64,000 bases of DNA from Emticicia sp037153985 (GTDB lineage: Bacteria > Bacteroidota > Bacteroidia > Cytophagales > Spirosomataceae), in NCBI RefSeq assembly GCF_037153985.1, contig NZ_JBBAYI010000001.1, forward strand, positions 558,001-622,000, given 5' to 3'. The position numbers and the translations under genes are program-made. Each line of letters opens with the position of its first letter. Within the stretch, counting starts at the first letter, position 1. This document shows positions 16,027 through 25,054 of the stretch, piece after piece. The notes under the pieces were generated by a model. It ran no database searches, was not told where the DNA came from, and saw nothing but the letters and a program-made list of their open reading frames with translations.

Positions 16027-18582
16027 ATGAGACTTCGCATCTGGCTGTTGATTTTTCTGCTTTTTTCTGTATATTCCTACGGACAGATTAATATTACTTT
16101 TCCTATGGAAAAGGCCGTTTTTCAGAGAAACCAGAATAATCAGGCCAATCTATCAATCGCTGGAAATTATGCCATCAACATCAGTATTGATTTAATTAAG
16201 GCACGTCTTATTAACCCTGCCAATGAAAATGTTGTGATGGATTGGACTACCATTCAGAGCAATCCGACAGGTGGTGTTTTTAACGGTACACTTGTAAATG
16301 TGCCCGGTGGCTGGTACAGGCTCGAATTAAGAAGTTATTTAGGTGGAAGTATTAATGGCACGGCTACTTTGAACCGTGTGGGGGTGGGCGAAGTGTTTTT
16401 AATTGCAGGACAATCAAATGCACAGGGTCTTGAAAATATTGGTAACGGTGCTGAAGATGAAAGAGTTATTACACACAACGAACTTACATGGTACGACAGT
16501 GGAGCAGGGCAATGTGATAAAAAATTCCCGAATTATCCTTCTTTAGGGCAACTTAATGGGCCTATATCAAAAACAGGTTTTAGTAGCTGGTGTTACGGCA
16601 GGCTTGGCGATTTGCTCACAAGCCGCTTAAATGTACCTGTTGCTTTTTTTAATGCGGGAGCTACTTCAACCTCAAGTGTTAACTGGAAAGAAAGCTCAGA
16701 CAATATACCTACGCCCAACCACTATAATGGTAGCCAGTTGACTTTCTGTAATCAGGTGGGAGTACCTTACAGTGGGCTAAAAATCATATTAAATTATTAT
16801 GCTTCTTTATTTGGTGTAAGGGCAGTCTTGTGGCATCAGGGAGAATCCGACAATTTCATAAATCTATCGGGAAGCACTTATCAAAACAATATCAACTATG
16901 TTATCAATAAAAGTCGCGCTGACTTTGGCAGTACCGTTCCGTGGGTAATATCAAAAGCAACGCTTTTTCATTATGATGATACACAGGCAGATATAAGAAT
17001 TGCCCAACAAATTTTGGGTAGCGACAACGCTAACAAGATTTTCCCTGGCCCTGATACCGACTTACTTGGTTCTGGTTACAGACTTGATGATGTACATTTT
17101 AATAGTCAGGGAGTTATTGAATTAGCTAATTACTGGAATAGTTCGCTTGATGATACCTTCTTTAATTTTGCTACGCCTATTCCTGCTAAATCGCTTCCGG
17201 TTGTAACAGTTACTCAGATAAATTCTGAGTCACAATTACTAGCTCCTGATGGTTATAGCGAATACAAGTGGGTAAGATTAGATGCCGGAAATACCGATTA
17301 TCAGGACCCCGAAGAGGCTACTACAAGATTAATAAGCAGGGTAAGTGGCACGTATCGTTGTTATTTAAAAGATGCTAACGGTAATATCACTTTTACTCAA
17401 CCTGTTACGTGCGGTTGTTTAGGAGCAATAGCTTGTAACGGAATAACTTATTTATCCGATATGGGTGCGTGTACGGCTATTAACGGCTTAGGTGCTATTA
17501 AATACGACAAAAGTAATGATGGTGCTCCTATTAAACTAAAGGGCGTAACGTATGCTAAAGGGATAGGCTGCCATGCTAATTCGGAAATTTCTTACAAATT
17601 AAATGGTAGTTTTGGCCGTTTTATTACAGATATTGGCCTTGACGATGAAGTAGGCCCTGCCCCACCCGTAAATGGGTCGGCTTATTTCAGGGTTTACGCC
17701 GATAATGCCCTCCGTTACGAAAGCCCACTTTTAAATAACAGTAGTGCTACAATAAAATTAAATATCGATGTGCGTGGGGTACAGGAACTAAAGCTCATCA
17801 CCAATTATGGGCCTGATAATTTTAATTATGACCACACAGACTGGGCCGGTGCTCGCCTGCATTGTGTTGATACTCAAAAACCAACCCAACCACAAAATTT
17901 AAGTGAAAGTCTGGTAAGCCAGAATTGTGCTACCATAAGCTGGTCGGCCTCTACCGACAACATGGAGGTTGAAAAATACATAATTTATCTGAACGACATC
18001 AAAATAGACTCCGTAAGTGCATCTGCAACAAGCTACCGGATAAAAGGGCTCGAACCTCTTTTTTATTATACCGCACGGGTTTCGGCCAAAGATTATTCAG
18101 GCAATGAGTCTACCCTGAGCAATGTTGCTGAAATTATTACCTTGCCCGACTTAATGCTCGGTGCTACCCCTAATACCATTAATATAGGGCAAAGCACTAT
18201 ATTACAAGCAGATTGCCCGGGTGGCACTGTTCTTTGGAGTACAGGCCAGACAGGTATTTCTATAAACGTAAGCCCTACCACAACTACCACTTACAATGCT
18301 ACTTGTACTATTGGCGACTGTACCAGTAACACTGCTTTTGTTTCAGTAAAAGTAATACCCGACTGCCAGAATGCCTACACCTTAACTAATCCGGCAGATA
18401 ATTACGAACTACCGTCGATTAATCTGAGTTTTAAGGCATCTAGTACAATTAGTGCTTCAAACGCTATTTCTAATCAGGCAAAGGTTAATTATCAGGCAGG
18501 GCAGTCAGTCACATTACAGCCGGGTTTTCAGGTTCAGGCTGGTAGTGTCTTTAAAATACAAATAGGCGGTTGTAGCAATTAG
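16027..18582 (+). CDS. Secreted SGNH/sialate O-acetylesterase-like protein with NPCBM, Fn3 and C-terminal coathanger-type domain
   Basis: A Sec signal peptide (residues 1-19) is followed by a beta-sandwich region, then an SGNH esterase domain of the SASA type (about 120-380): nucleophile Ser130 in IAGQSNAQG, LWHQGESDN (from Trp269) and Asp354/His357 in DDVHF. An NPCBM carbohydrate-binding domain spans about 472-615 (KGITYAKGIGCHANSEISYKL-like core, DWAGARL end), an Fn3 domain about 620-707, an Ig-like segment, and a terminal domain (about 765-851) ending AGQSVTLQPGFQVQAG...GGC. The same terminal domain closes the metalloprotease at 43133. Likely removes acetyl groups from extracellular glycans; substrate is inference. 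Single gene with an unusual leader. Confidence 0.85.
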   Translation: MRLRIWLLIFLLFSVYSYGQINITFPMEKAVFQRNQNNQANLSIAGNYAINISIDLIKARLINPANENVVMDWTTIQSNPTGGVFNGTLVNVPGGWYRLELRSYLGGSINGTATLNRVGVGEVFLIAGQSNAQGLENIGNGAEDERVITHNELTWYDSGAGQCDKKFPNYPSLGQLNGPISKTGFSSWCYGRLGDLLTSRLNVPVAFFNAGATSTSSVNWKESSDNIPTPNHYNGSQLTFCNQVGVPYSGLKIILNYYASLFGVRAVLWHQGESDNFINLSGSTYQNNINYVINKSRADFGSTVPWVISKATLFHYDDTQADIRIAQQILGSDNANKIFPGPDTDLLGSGYRLDDVHFNSQGVIELANYWNSSLDDTFFNFATPIPAKSLPVVTVTQINSESQLLAPDGYSEYKWVRLDAGNTDYQDPEEATTRLISRVSGTYRCYLKDANGNITFTQPVTCGCLGAIACNGITYLSDMGACTAINGLGAIKYDKSNDGAPIKLKGVTYAKGIGCHANSEISYKLNGSFGRFITDIGLDDEVGPAPPVNGSAYFRVYADNALRYESPLLNNSSATIKLNIDVRGVQELKLITNYGPDNFNYDHTDWAGARLHCVDTQKPTQPQNLSESLVSQNCATISWSASTDNMEVEKYIIYLNDIKIDSVSASATSYRIKGLEPLFYYTARVSAKDYSGNESTLSNVAEIITLPDLMLGATPNTINIGQSTILQADCPGGTVLWSTGQTGISINVSPTTTTTYNATCTIGDCTSNTAFVSVKVIPDCQNAYTLTNPADNYELPSINLSFKASSTISASNAISNQAKVNYQAGQSVTLQPGFQVQAGSVFKIQIGGCSN

Positions 18583-18681
18583 CCTTTATTGACAATATGT
18601 ACTTCTTCTAAAAAAGTATTTGTCTAAATAAGTCAAAAACGCTTAATCGGTATATTATTTCTTACTCATTCCCTGTCAATC

Positions 18682-18724
18682 TGTCAGTTTTTTCTGCCAA
18701 ATAAATGCTTGGCACGTCCATTGA
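18682..18724 (+). promoter_or_regulatory. Sigma-54-like promoter and upstream dyad before dnaK
   Basis: TGGCACG-TCCA-TTGA at 18710-18724 matches the sigma-54 -24/-12 consensus (TGGCACG-N4-TTGC) except for the last base. Upstream, CTGTCAG (18681-18687) and CTGCCA (18694-18699) form an imperfect dyad with a second CTGTCA at 18673-18678. The layout (paired sites before a -24/-12 element, 48 bases before the dnaK ATG) suggests activator-dependent heat-shock control; this is inference. Confidence 0.5.
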
Positions 18725-18771
18725 TGAAATACAGATAAATCAATCTGAATTAATTTACTGAAATAAAAAAT

Positions 18772-20667
18772 ATGGGAAAAATCATTGGAATTGACTTAGG
18801 AACAACAAACTCATGCGTTGCCGTTATGGAAGGTAACGAACCCGTTGTTATTGCTAACAGCGAAGGTGCCCGCACAACTCCTTCAATCGTAGCATTTTTA
18901 GAAAATGGTGAGAAAAAAGTAGGTGCCCCTGCCAAACGTCAGGCTATCACCAATCCTAAAAATACGATTCAATCTATTAAACGTTTCATGGGAAAACGTT
19001 TCAATGAAGTAAGTGCAGAAATGAAAACGATTTCTTATGATGTAGAACAAGGCCCAAATAATACGCCTCGTGTACGCATAGGAGACCGCCAATATACTCC
19101 ACAGGAAATTTCGGCTTTCATTCTTCAAAAAATGAAGCAAACTGCCGAAGACTACCTCGGAACCACCGTTACAGAGGCTGTAATTACAGTTCCTGCCTAT
19201 TTTAATGACGCTGAACGTCAGGCAACAAAAGAAGCAGGTGCCATTGCAGGTCTGGACGTGAAACGCATTATAAATGAGCCAACTGCTGCTGCTTTGGCTT
19301 ATGGCCTTGACAAACAAGGGAAAGACATGACCGTAGCCGTTTTTGACTTGGGTGGTGGTACCTTCGACGTATCGATTCTTGAGTTGGGCGATGGTGTATT
19401 TGAAGTAAAAGCAACTGACGGTGACACCCACTTAGGTGGTGACGACTTCGACCAAGTGATTATTGAATGGCTTGCTGACGAATTCAAGAAAGATGAAGGT
19501 ATTGACTTACGTCAGGATGCCATGGCACTTCAACGTTTGAAAGAAGCTGCTGAAAGAGCAAAAATTGAGTTATCAAGCTCTTCTCAAACAGAAATTAACC
19601 TGCCATACATATTCCCGGTTAATGGTATTCCAAAACACTTGGTAAGAAGTTTAAGCCGTGCCAAATTTGAACAACTGGCCGACTCGCTAATTCAGAGAGC
19701 AATGGAGCCTTGCCGTAGAGCTATGAAAAATGCAGGCATGAGCAACAGTGATATTGACGAAGTGATTCTTGTAGGTGGTTCAACACGGATTCCGCGTGTA
19801 CAAGAAGAAGTTGAGAAGTTTTTTGGCAAAAAACCTTCTAAAAATGTTAACCCTGACGAAGCCGTAGCTATTGGTGCTGCCATTCAGGGAGGTGTGTTAA
19901 CAGGTGAAGTAAAAGACATTCTTTTACTTGATGTTATTCCGCTTTCGTTAGGTATCGAAACAATGGGTGGTGTATTCACAAAAATGATTGAAGCTAATAC
20001 TACTATTCCAACCAAAAAGAATGAAACATTCTCAACAGCCGCTGACAATCAGCCTTCGGTTGAATTACATATCTTGCAAGGCGAACGCCCAATGGCTAGC
20101 CAAAACCGTACTTTAGGCAAATTCCATCTGGATGGTATTCCACCAGCACCACGTGGCGTTCCGCAAATCGAAGTTACATTCGACGTTGATGCCAATGGTA
20201 TTCTGAATGTAACTGCCAAAGATAAAGGTACAGGTAAAGAGCAAAAGATACGTATTGAGGCATCGTCTGGTTTATCGGAAGATGAAATCAAGAGAATGCG
20301 TGATGAGGCCAAAGCTAATGAAGAGGCTGATAAAGCAGAAAGAGAAAAAATTGAAAAGCTAAATGCTGCTGATAATATGATTTTCTCGACTGAAAAACAA
20401 TTGAAAGAATACGGTGATAAACTTTCAGCAGGTAATAAGTCAGCCATTGAAGGTGCATTGGCTGAACTAAGAGCAGCTCATGGCACCAAAGATGTTGCCG
20501 CAATTGATGCTTCTATTGAAAAATTGAATAACGCATGGCAGGCTGCTTCTCAGGATATCTATGCTGCGGGTGCTGCCCCAACAGGAGACCCAACTCAAAC
20601 CGGAGGCGCAGCCAATGGTGGCAAAGATGAAGAAGTAACCGACGTTAACTACGAAGAAGTAAAATAA
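18772..20667 (+). CDS. dnaK: Molecular chaperone DnaK (Hsp70)
   Basis: ATP-dependent chaperone. The actin-like ATPase starts GKIIGIDLGTTNSCVAVMEG, with VFDLGGGTFDVSIL and VGGSTRIPRVQ as the phosphate-2 and adenosine motifs. The interdomain linker DVLLLDV-type segment (DILLLDVIPLSLGIET) is followed by the substrate-binding domain and a helical lid. The C terminus DEEVTDVNYEEVK is the bacterial DnaK tail. At 631 residues it is full length. No grpE or dnaJ is adjacent, so dnaK is a single-gene unit here, bounded by its own promoter region and a strong terminator. Confidence 0.98.
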   Translation: MGKIIGIDLGTTNSCVAVMEGNEPVVIANSEGARTTPSIVAFLENGEKKVGAPAKRQAITNPKNTIQSIKRFMGKRFNEVSAEMKTISYDVEQGPNNTPRVRIGDRQYTPQEISAFILQKMKQTAEDYLGTTVTEAVITVPAYFNDAERQATKEAGAIAGLDVKRIINEPTAAALAYGLDKQGKDMTVAVFDLGGGTFDVSILELGDGVFEVKATDGDTHLGGDDFDQVIIEWLADEFKKDEGIDLRQDAMALQRLKEAAERAKIELSSSSQTEINLPYIFPVNGIPKHLVRSLSRAKFEQLADSLIQRAMEPCRRAMKNAGMSNSDIDEVILVGGSTRIPRVQEEVEKFFGKKPSKNVNPDEAVAIGAAIQGGVLTGEVKDILLLDVIPLSLGIETMGGVFTKMIEANTTIPTKKNETFSTAADNQPSVELHILQGERPMASQNRTLGKFHLDGIPPAPRGVPQIEVTFDVDANGILNVTAKDKGTGKEQKIRIEASSGLSEDEIKRMRDEAKANEEADKAEREKIEKLNAADNMIFSTEKQLKEYGDKLSAGNKSAIEGALAELRAAHGTKDVAAIDASIEKLNNAWQAASQDIYAAGAAPTGDPTQTGGAANGGKDEEVTDVNYEEVK

Positions 20668-20683
20668 TTGGTTATTGTAATAA

Positions 20684-20721
20684 TAAAAAACTCCCTTAGA
20701 TTTTTCTGAGGGAGTTTTTTT
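20684..20721. terminator. Bidirectional intrinsic terminator after dnaK
   Basis: AAAAAACTCCCTTAGA and TCTGAGGGAGTTTTTT pair across a short TTTT loop (one wobble/mismatch). It lies between the converging dnaK and DUF2147 genes. Confidence 0.88.
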
Positions 20722-20747
20722 TATGACCGTTTCGATTGTCAGTTATA

Positions 20748-21173
20748 TTAATCAGCCTTTGTAAAATGTTCGGTTCGGCCTATTAACGAGATACCGATAT
20801 AGCCTCTGATATCTAATTTAACAGGACTAACAAGGCTCATTTTACAAGAATAAGTTTTCCCGTTTTTTGGGTCATACACTTCACCATCTACCCATGCGCC
20901 TTTCCCATCCTGAACAAAATTTTTCAGATTTACTAATCCTAGTATAGGGCGGGTTTTCAATTTAGCATCTGGGTTTTCTTTGTCGGTTCGGGGTTTCCCA
21001 TTTTCATTTGGCTCTTTAAGCCAGACAACTTTACCAAAAAACTTGTCTCCCTGTTTAAAAAATTGAATTTTCGCAGTTTTTTCCTGATTATACCACGTGC
21101 CTTGTGTAATGTCTTGTGCTAAGGCAACTTTGGCCATCATAAGCAACATAACAAATGAATAAAGTTTTTTCAT
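20748..21173 (-). CDS. DUF2147 domain-containing exported protein
   Basis: A 141-residue protein with a Sec signal peptide (cleavage after ALAQ, about residue 19). The mature part shows the DUF2147 pattern: GTWYNQEKTAKIQFFKQGDKFFGKVVWL, then PNENGKPRTDKENPDAKLKTRPILGL, DGEVYDPKNGKTYSCKM and LDIRGYIGISLIGRTEHFTK. The fold is predicted as a small lipocalin-like beta barrel of unknown function. The start lies 2 bases after the PAP2 stop, so it is the third gene of a trpS-PAP2-DUF2147 operon. Confidence 0.88.
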   Translation of the reverse strand: MKKLYSFVMLLMMAKVALAQDITQGTWYNQEKTAKIQFFKQGDKFFGKVVWLKEPNENGKPRTDKENPDAKLKTRPILGLVNLKNFVQDGKGAWVDGEVYDPKNGKTYSCKMSLVSPVKLDIRGYIGISLIGRTEHFTKAD

Positions 21174-21175
21174 GT

Positions 21176-21760
21176 TTACTGTGAGATACTCCTCATTTTT
21201 AAGTTAGTGAAATTAATGTATTTAAAAGTTATGAAATACACAAGTAATGTAATAAGTATGCCCACAACGGCTCCGGTAAGTAAGTCGGTCGGATAATGGA
21301 CTCCTACATATATACGACTATACGAAACTAAAATTGCCCATAAAAACAGAAAATATTTCAGGTTGCTATCTTTATTGGCTATTAAAGCAAAAGCCATAGC
21401 CAATGCAAAACTATTAGCAGCATGGCTCGAAGCAAAACCATACTGCCCGCCACACCCCCCTACAACATGAACAAGGTTTTCGATTGCAGGGTCATGGCAG
21501 GGCCTGAACCGCTGAAAGTAGGGCTTCATGAGGCCAGAAGTAATTCTGTCGGCTAACCCAACTGAAACAAGTACAAATACGAGGTTATGCCACGGTTTCT
21601 TTTTAATAACTACAAAAATGTAATAAATAAGGTATAGATACAGGGGTATCCAAGTAAAACGATGTGTTACCCAGTACATAATTACATCCAATGTAGGCGA
21701 GTGAAAGCTATTGAGCCACAAAAACCACTCGTATTCGGCGTATTTGATAGTGTCAATCAT
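21176..21760 (-). CDS. PAP2-family membrane phosphatase
   Basis: An integral membrane phosphatase of the PAP2 superfamily with about five or six hydrophobic segments, 194 residues. The three PAP2 motifs are visible: K(PYFQRF)RP, SSHA in YGFASSHAANSFALA (SxxH, where PSGH is usual), and SRIYVGVHYPTDLLTG (SRxxxxxHxxxD). Such proteins dephosphorylate lipid pyrophosphates, for example undecaprenyl-diphosphate recycling for cell-wall synthesis, or phosphatidates. Its start is 1 base from the trpS stop, indicating translational coupling. The substrate cannot be read from the sequence. Confidence 0.9.
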   Translation of the reverse strand: MIDTIKYAEYEWFLWLNSFHSPTLDVIMYWVTHRFTWIPLYLYLIYYIFVVIKKKPWHNLVFVLVSVGLADRITSGLMKPYFQRFRPCHDPAIENLVHVVGGCGGQYGFASSHAANSFALAMAFALIANKDSNLKYFLFLWAILVSYSRIYVGVHYPTDLLTGAVVGILITLLVYFITFKYINFTNLKMRSISQ

Positions 21761-21761
21761 A

Positions 21762-22736
21762 TTAGTTGAAGCCTAGAACGATTCTTACCTCTTCAATTGT
21801 TTTCTTTGCAATTTCTCGTACCTTTTCTTCACCTTCTCTCAGTTTTTTCTCTAATGCCTCCGTATTCTCCATGTAGTAGTTGAAGATTTCTCTTTCTTTT
21901 TCAAACTTTTTCCAGATTAGTTCAAACAACGCCTGTTTAGCATGCCCGTAACCATACCCGCCACGCAAATAATTCTGGCGCATGGTTTCAATATCGGCTT
22001 CATCGGCAATTAATGAATATAATTTAAAAGTAATGTCAGTATCGGGGTTTTTAGGTTCTTCAAGTGGCGTACTATCTGAAAGAATAGATTTGATTACTTT
22101 CTGCAAAGGTTTTTCTGGCAGAAAAATATCAATATAGTTTTTGTAAGACTTACTCATTTTTGTACCATCAGTACCCGGAATCACCATTACGCTTTCGTCA
22201 ATCAGCGGTTCGGGCAGCACTAGCACTTCTCCGTAGGTCCGGTTAAAAGACGCAGCTATGTCTTTCGACATTTCCAGATGCTGTTTCTGATCTTTCCCCA
22301 CAGGCACAAAATTAGCTTTGTAGAGAACTATATCAGCCGCTTGAAGCACCGGATATGTAAATAAACCTGCATTCACGTCTGACAGCCGGTCTGACTTATC
22401 TTTGAATGAATGAGCATTAGCAAGCATCGGATATGGTGTCTGGCAACTTAAATACCATAATAATTCGGTATGATAACCGGCCAGTCGGGATTGTCTATAA
22501 AAAAAGTTTTTGTCGGCATCGAATCCACAAGCCAGCCACGCAGAAGCCACTGCACGCGTATTATCAACCAATGTTTGTGCATCTTTGATGGTTGTCATTG
22601 AGTGGAGGTCTGCAATAAACAGAAACGATTCTGTATCTGGTTTTTGTGAAAGTTTAATTGCAGGTAAAATAGCTCCTAAAATATTGCCCAGATGTGGGCG
22701 GCCACTGGCTTGTATACCTGTCAGAATTCTTGTCAT
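21762..22736 (-). CDS. trpS: Tryptophan-tRNA ligase
   Basis: Charges tRNA-Trp in the cytoplasm. Class I synthetase signatures are present: ATP-binding GRPHLGN (HIGH variant) near the N terminus and TKMSKSYKN (KMSKS). The segments FLFIADLHSMTT, YLSCQTPYPMLANAHSFKDKS and VPVGKDQKQHLEMSKDIA are typical of bacterial TrpRS. The ATG at 22736 (MTRILTGIQASGRPHLGN) is preferred to one 14 codons upstream, because TrpRS proteins begin just before this motif. That gives 324 residues, the usual length. It is the first gene of the trpS-PAP2-DUF2147 operon. Confidence 0.95.
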   Translation of the reverse strand: MTRILTGIQASGRPHLGNILGAILPAIKLSQKPDTESFLFIADLHSMTTIKDAQTLVDNTRAVASAWLACGFDADKNFFYRQSRLAGYHTELLWYLSCQTPYPMLANAHSFKDKSDRLSDVNAGLFTYPVLQAADIVLYKANFVPVGKDQKQHLEMSKDIAASFNRTYGEVLVLPEPLIDESVMVIPGTDGTKMSKSYKNYIDIFLPEKPLQKVIKSILSDSTPLEEPKNPDTDITFKLYSLIADEADIETMRQNYLRGGYGYGHAKQALFELIWKKFEKEREIFNYYMENTEALEKKLREGEEKVREIAKKTIEEVRIVLGFN

Positions 22737-22795
22737 AAAGTTTAAATTATTTCGATAATAAAATGTAATTTGTAGCAAAAATAGATAATTTACTA

Positions 22796-23464
22796 ATGCT
22801 TACTCAACATACGCTCCAATTTTTAAAAAATCTGGAAGAAAACAACAATCGTGAATGGTTTCAGGCACACAGGCAGGATTATGACATAGCAAAAGCTGCA
22901 TTCGAAAAGTTTTGCCAGCAAATATTGACAGGTTTATCAGCTTTTCAGCATGACCTGCACAATACAAAAGTGAAAGATTGTATTTTCAGAATTAACCGTG
23001 ACATCAGGTTTTCAAAAGATAAAACTCCTTATAAAAAATATTTCTCGGCAGCTTTTGGGCCAGGGGGCCGTCAATCAGGCCGAATTGATTTTTATTTTCA
23101 ACTTCAAGCCAATGATGAGACTTTTATTGGAGGCGGAATGTGGGAGCCTACTGCTTCCCAATTAGCTGCATTCAGACAAGAAATAGATTATAATCCTGAC
23201 CACCTGAAAGGCATCATTGAAAATACTGCTTTCAGGCATTACTATGATAAAATCTGGGGGGAACGCGTAAAACTTATGCCAAAAGGCTACGCCAGTAATC
23301 ATCCTGACATTGAGTTATTAAAGTATAAACAAATGTTTTTTTACCATAAATTCAGCGACGAAGAGGTATTGGCAGAAGATTTTCCACAAAAATTAATTGA
23401 TGGTTGTCTTATCTTAAAACCGTATCTTGATTATCTGAACAACTTATTCTTTGAAAATTTTTAA
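22796..23464 (+). CDS. DUF2461 domain-containing protein
   Basis: A 222-residue cytoplasmic protein of the DUF2461/TIGR02453 family. Landmarks are FLKNLEENNNREWFQAHRQDYDIAKAAFEKF, KDCIFRINRDIRFSKDKTPYKKYFSAAFGPGGRQSGRIDFYFQL, GGGMWEPTASQLAAFRQEIDYN and FYHKFSDEEVLAEDF. It is widespread in Bacteroidota; the function is unknown. It is transcribed divergently from trpS with a 59-base gap. Its stop overlaps the stop of the convergent aminotransferase by a few bases. Confidence 0.9.
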   Translation: MLTQHTLQFLKNLEENNNREWFQAHRQDYDIAKAAFEKFCQQILTGLSAFQHDLHNTKVKDCIFRINRDIRFSKDKTPYKKYFSAAFGPGGRQSGRIDFYFQLQANDETFIGGGMWEPTASQLAAFRQEIDYNPDHLKGIIENTAFRHYYDKIWGERVKLMPKGYASNHPDIELLKYKQMFFYHKFSDEEVLAEDFPQKLIDGCLILKPYLDYLNNLFFENF

Positions 23465-24651
23465 ATACTTTCAAGTATAATTTTACAAGCCTGCCTGATT
23501 TCGGTAGCAGAAATAACTAGCGGCGGAGCTATGCGCATGGAGTTATCACAATACAGAAACCAGTCTGTAATTACACCTTTACTGATAGCCTTGTCGATAA
23601 TTGGTTTTAAAGTATTAAAATCTTTAAATTCGACGGCTATCATTAATCCTTTATTTCTGATTTCTGTAATTGCAGGATGCACCAGTAAGTCTTTAAAAAG
23701 TTGCGCTTTGGCCTCAACCTGCGAAAGAAGGTTTTCCTGAAAAATAGTTTGGAGGGTCGCCAACGAAGCAGCACAACTTACGGGGTGGCCTCCAAAAGTA
23801 CTAATATGCCCCAAAATAGGGTTTTCTTTAAAAACTGACATTATTTCAGCAGGGGCAATAAAAGCTCCGATGGGCATTCCGCCCCCCATTCCTTTGGCAC
23901 AAAGCAAGATGTCTGGTACTACACCATAATGCTCAAAAGCCCAGAATTTGCCTGTTCTGCCAAACCCTGATTGTACTTCATCAAAAACCAATAATGTACC
24001 CACCTCATTGCATCTTGCCCGAAGTGCCTTTAAATAATCAGTATCTGCTGGGCGCACCCCTGACTCCCCTCCTATGGGTTCAAAAAAAACTGCTGCGGTT
24101 TGCGCAGTAATCCTTTCTAAGTCAGTGAGTTTATTGCGTTCAATTTTTGAAATAGCAGGTAGCAAAGGCCGGAAATTTCTTCTGAAATGCTCTTCACCTA
24201 GCGATAAAGCACCTTGAGTTGACCCATGATAGGAGTTATGGCACGCAATAATTTCGTGACGGTTGGTAAAACGTTTGGCCAGTTTCATAGCACCCTCAAC
24301 GGCTTCCGTTCCAGAATTAGTAAAGTAAACATTATCAAGTACAAGTCCTTTGGGCGTTTGAAACGAAGCAAGGGTGTTAGCTATAGCCTTTGCTAAAGCT
24401 ACCTGTGGCTGTTGTATATACTCGCCATAAACCATCAGGTGCATATATTTATCTACCTGATTTTTGATAGCATTTACCACATTCGGATGCCTATGCCCTA
24501 CATTACTAACGGCAATACCTGCAATGAGGTCGATATATTTTTCATTGTTTTTTCCATACAAATACACACCTTCTGCGCGTTCAATTTCAAGTGCAAGTGG
24601 AAAATCAGAGGTTTGTGCAACATTTTGCAAGAAAATTTGTCGGATATTCAT
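23461..24651 (-). CDS. Class III PLP-dependent aminotransferase (acetylornithine/ornithine aminotransferase-like)
   Basis: Transfers an omega- or delta-amino group using pyridoxal phosphate. Visible fold-type I, class III signatures: YFTNSGTEAVEGAMKLAKRFT, HNSYHGSTQGALSLG, FFEPIGGESGVRPAD, LLVFDEVQSGFGRTGKFWAFEHYGVVPDILLCAKGMGGGMPIGAFIAP (Lys of AKGM binds PLP), and HISTFGGHPVSCAASLAT. At 396 residues it matches acetylornithine, ornithine or related aminotransferases. No arginine or lysine genes are nearby, so the substrate is open. The start ATG is at 24651, just downstream of a strong terminator, so it has its own promoter. Confidence 0.9.
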   Translation of the reverse strand: MNIRQIFLQNVAQTSDFPLALEIERAEGVYLYGKNNEKYIDLIAGIAVSNVGHRHPNVVNAIKNQVDKYMHLMVYGEYIQQPQVALAKAIANTLASFQTPKGLVLDNVYFTNSGTEAVEGAMKLAKRFTNRHEIIACHNSYHGSTQGALSLGEEHFRRNFRPLLPAISKIERNKLTDLERITAQTAAVFFEPIGGESGVRPADTDYLKALRARCNEVGTLLVFDEVQSGFGRTGKFWAFEHYGVVPDILLCAKGMGGGMPIGAFIAPAEIMSVFKENPILGHISTFGGHPVSCAASLATLQTIFQENLLSQVEAKAQLFKDLLVHPAITEIRNKGLMIAVEFKDFNTLKPIIDKAISKGVITDWFLYCDNSMRIAPPLVISATEIRQACKIILESI

Positions 24652-24691
24652 TTGTATTGATTGCTATTTATTTTTGATGCAAAATAGAAAC

Positions 24692-24724
24692 AAAAAAACT
24701 CGCAAGCAAAGCTCGCGAGTTTTA
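24692..24724 (-). terminator. Intrinsic terminator upstream of the class III aminotransferase
   Basis: Arms AAAACTCGC and GCGAGTTTT with an inner AGC/GCT pairing; on the minus strand the hairpin is followed by a run of T. It stops transcripts coming from the LytTR side about 330 bases after that gene. Confidence 0.82.
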
Positions 24725-25054
24725 CGTACTAACCTATTATTTATGAGTAGATATTTACTCCATTATTTTAATACTTCTACACAGTTTAATCAATTAGTTT
24801 TTAGGTCTGGCAAATCCTTTCTCTTCTTATCCCTTACCTTTGATACTCATTGATTTTTTCTTTTTCCTCAACCTCCGAATCACTTGTTGTTTGTGAATCT
24901 TTTCCTACACTGCGTAGAGGGTGTTTTACTTATTCTGCTTTGCCTTATTGTTTTTATATAAGACGTTGTTTTCTTAGCATTTCGATGCACAATATTAAGC
25001 ATAACTATACCTTATTTAAAATACTTTCGACAAAACACCCGATTTTTGCGACGT
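24725..25054 (-). ncRNA. Candidate small RNA or long 3' untranslated region behind the LytTR gene
   Basis: 330 bases between the stop of the LytTR gene and the terminator, with no convincing gene. On the minus strand there is one small basic reading frame of 39 residues (about 24867-24989, MLNIVHRNAKKTTSY...) and then a long purine-rich tract. The terminator ending shows that something is transcribed through here. It does not show the landmarks of RNase P RNA, tmRNA or SRP RNA that I can recognise. Alternatives: a 3' UTR, a separate sRNA, or the small basic peptide. Confidence 0.3.

Noticed and set aside
18898..19431. A 177-codon open frame antisense to dnaK
   Set aside because: The sense frame is an unmistakable DnaK; the antisense product has no motif, and antisense frames in dnaK are a known artefact.
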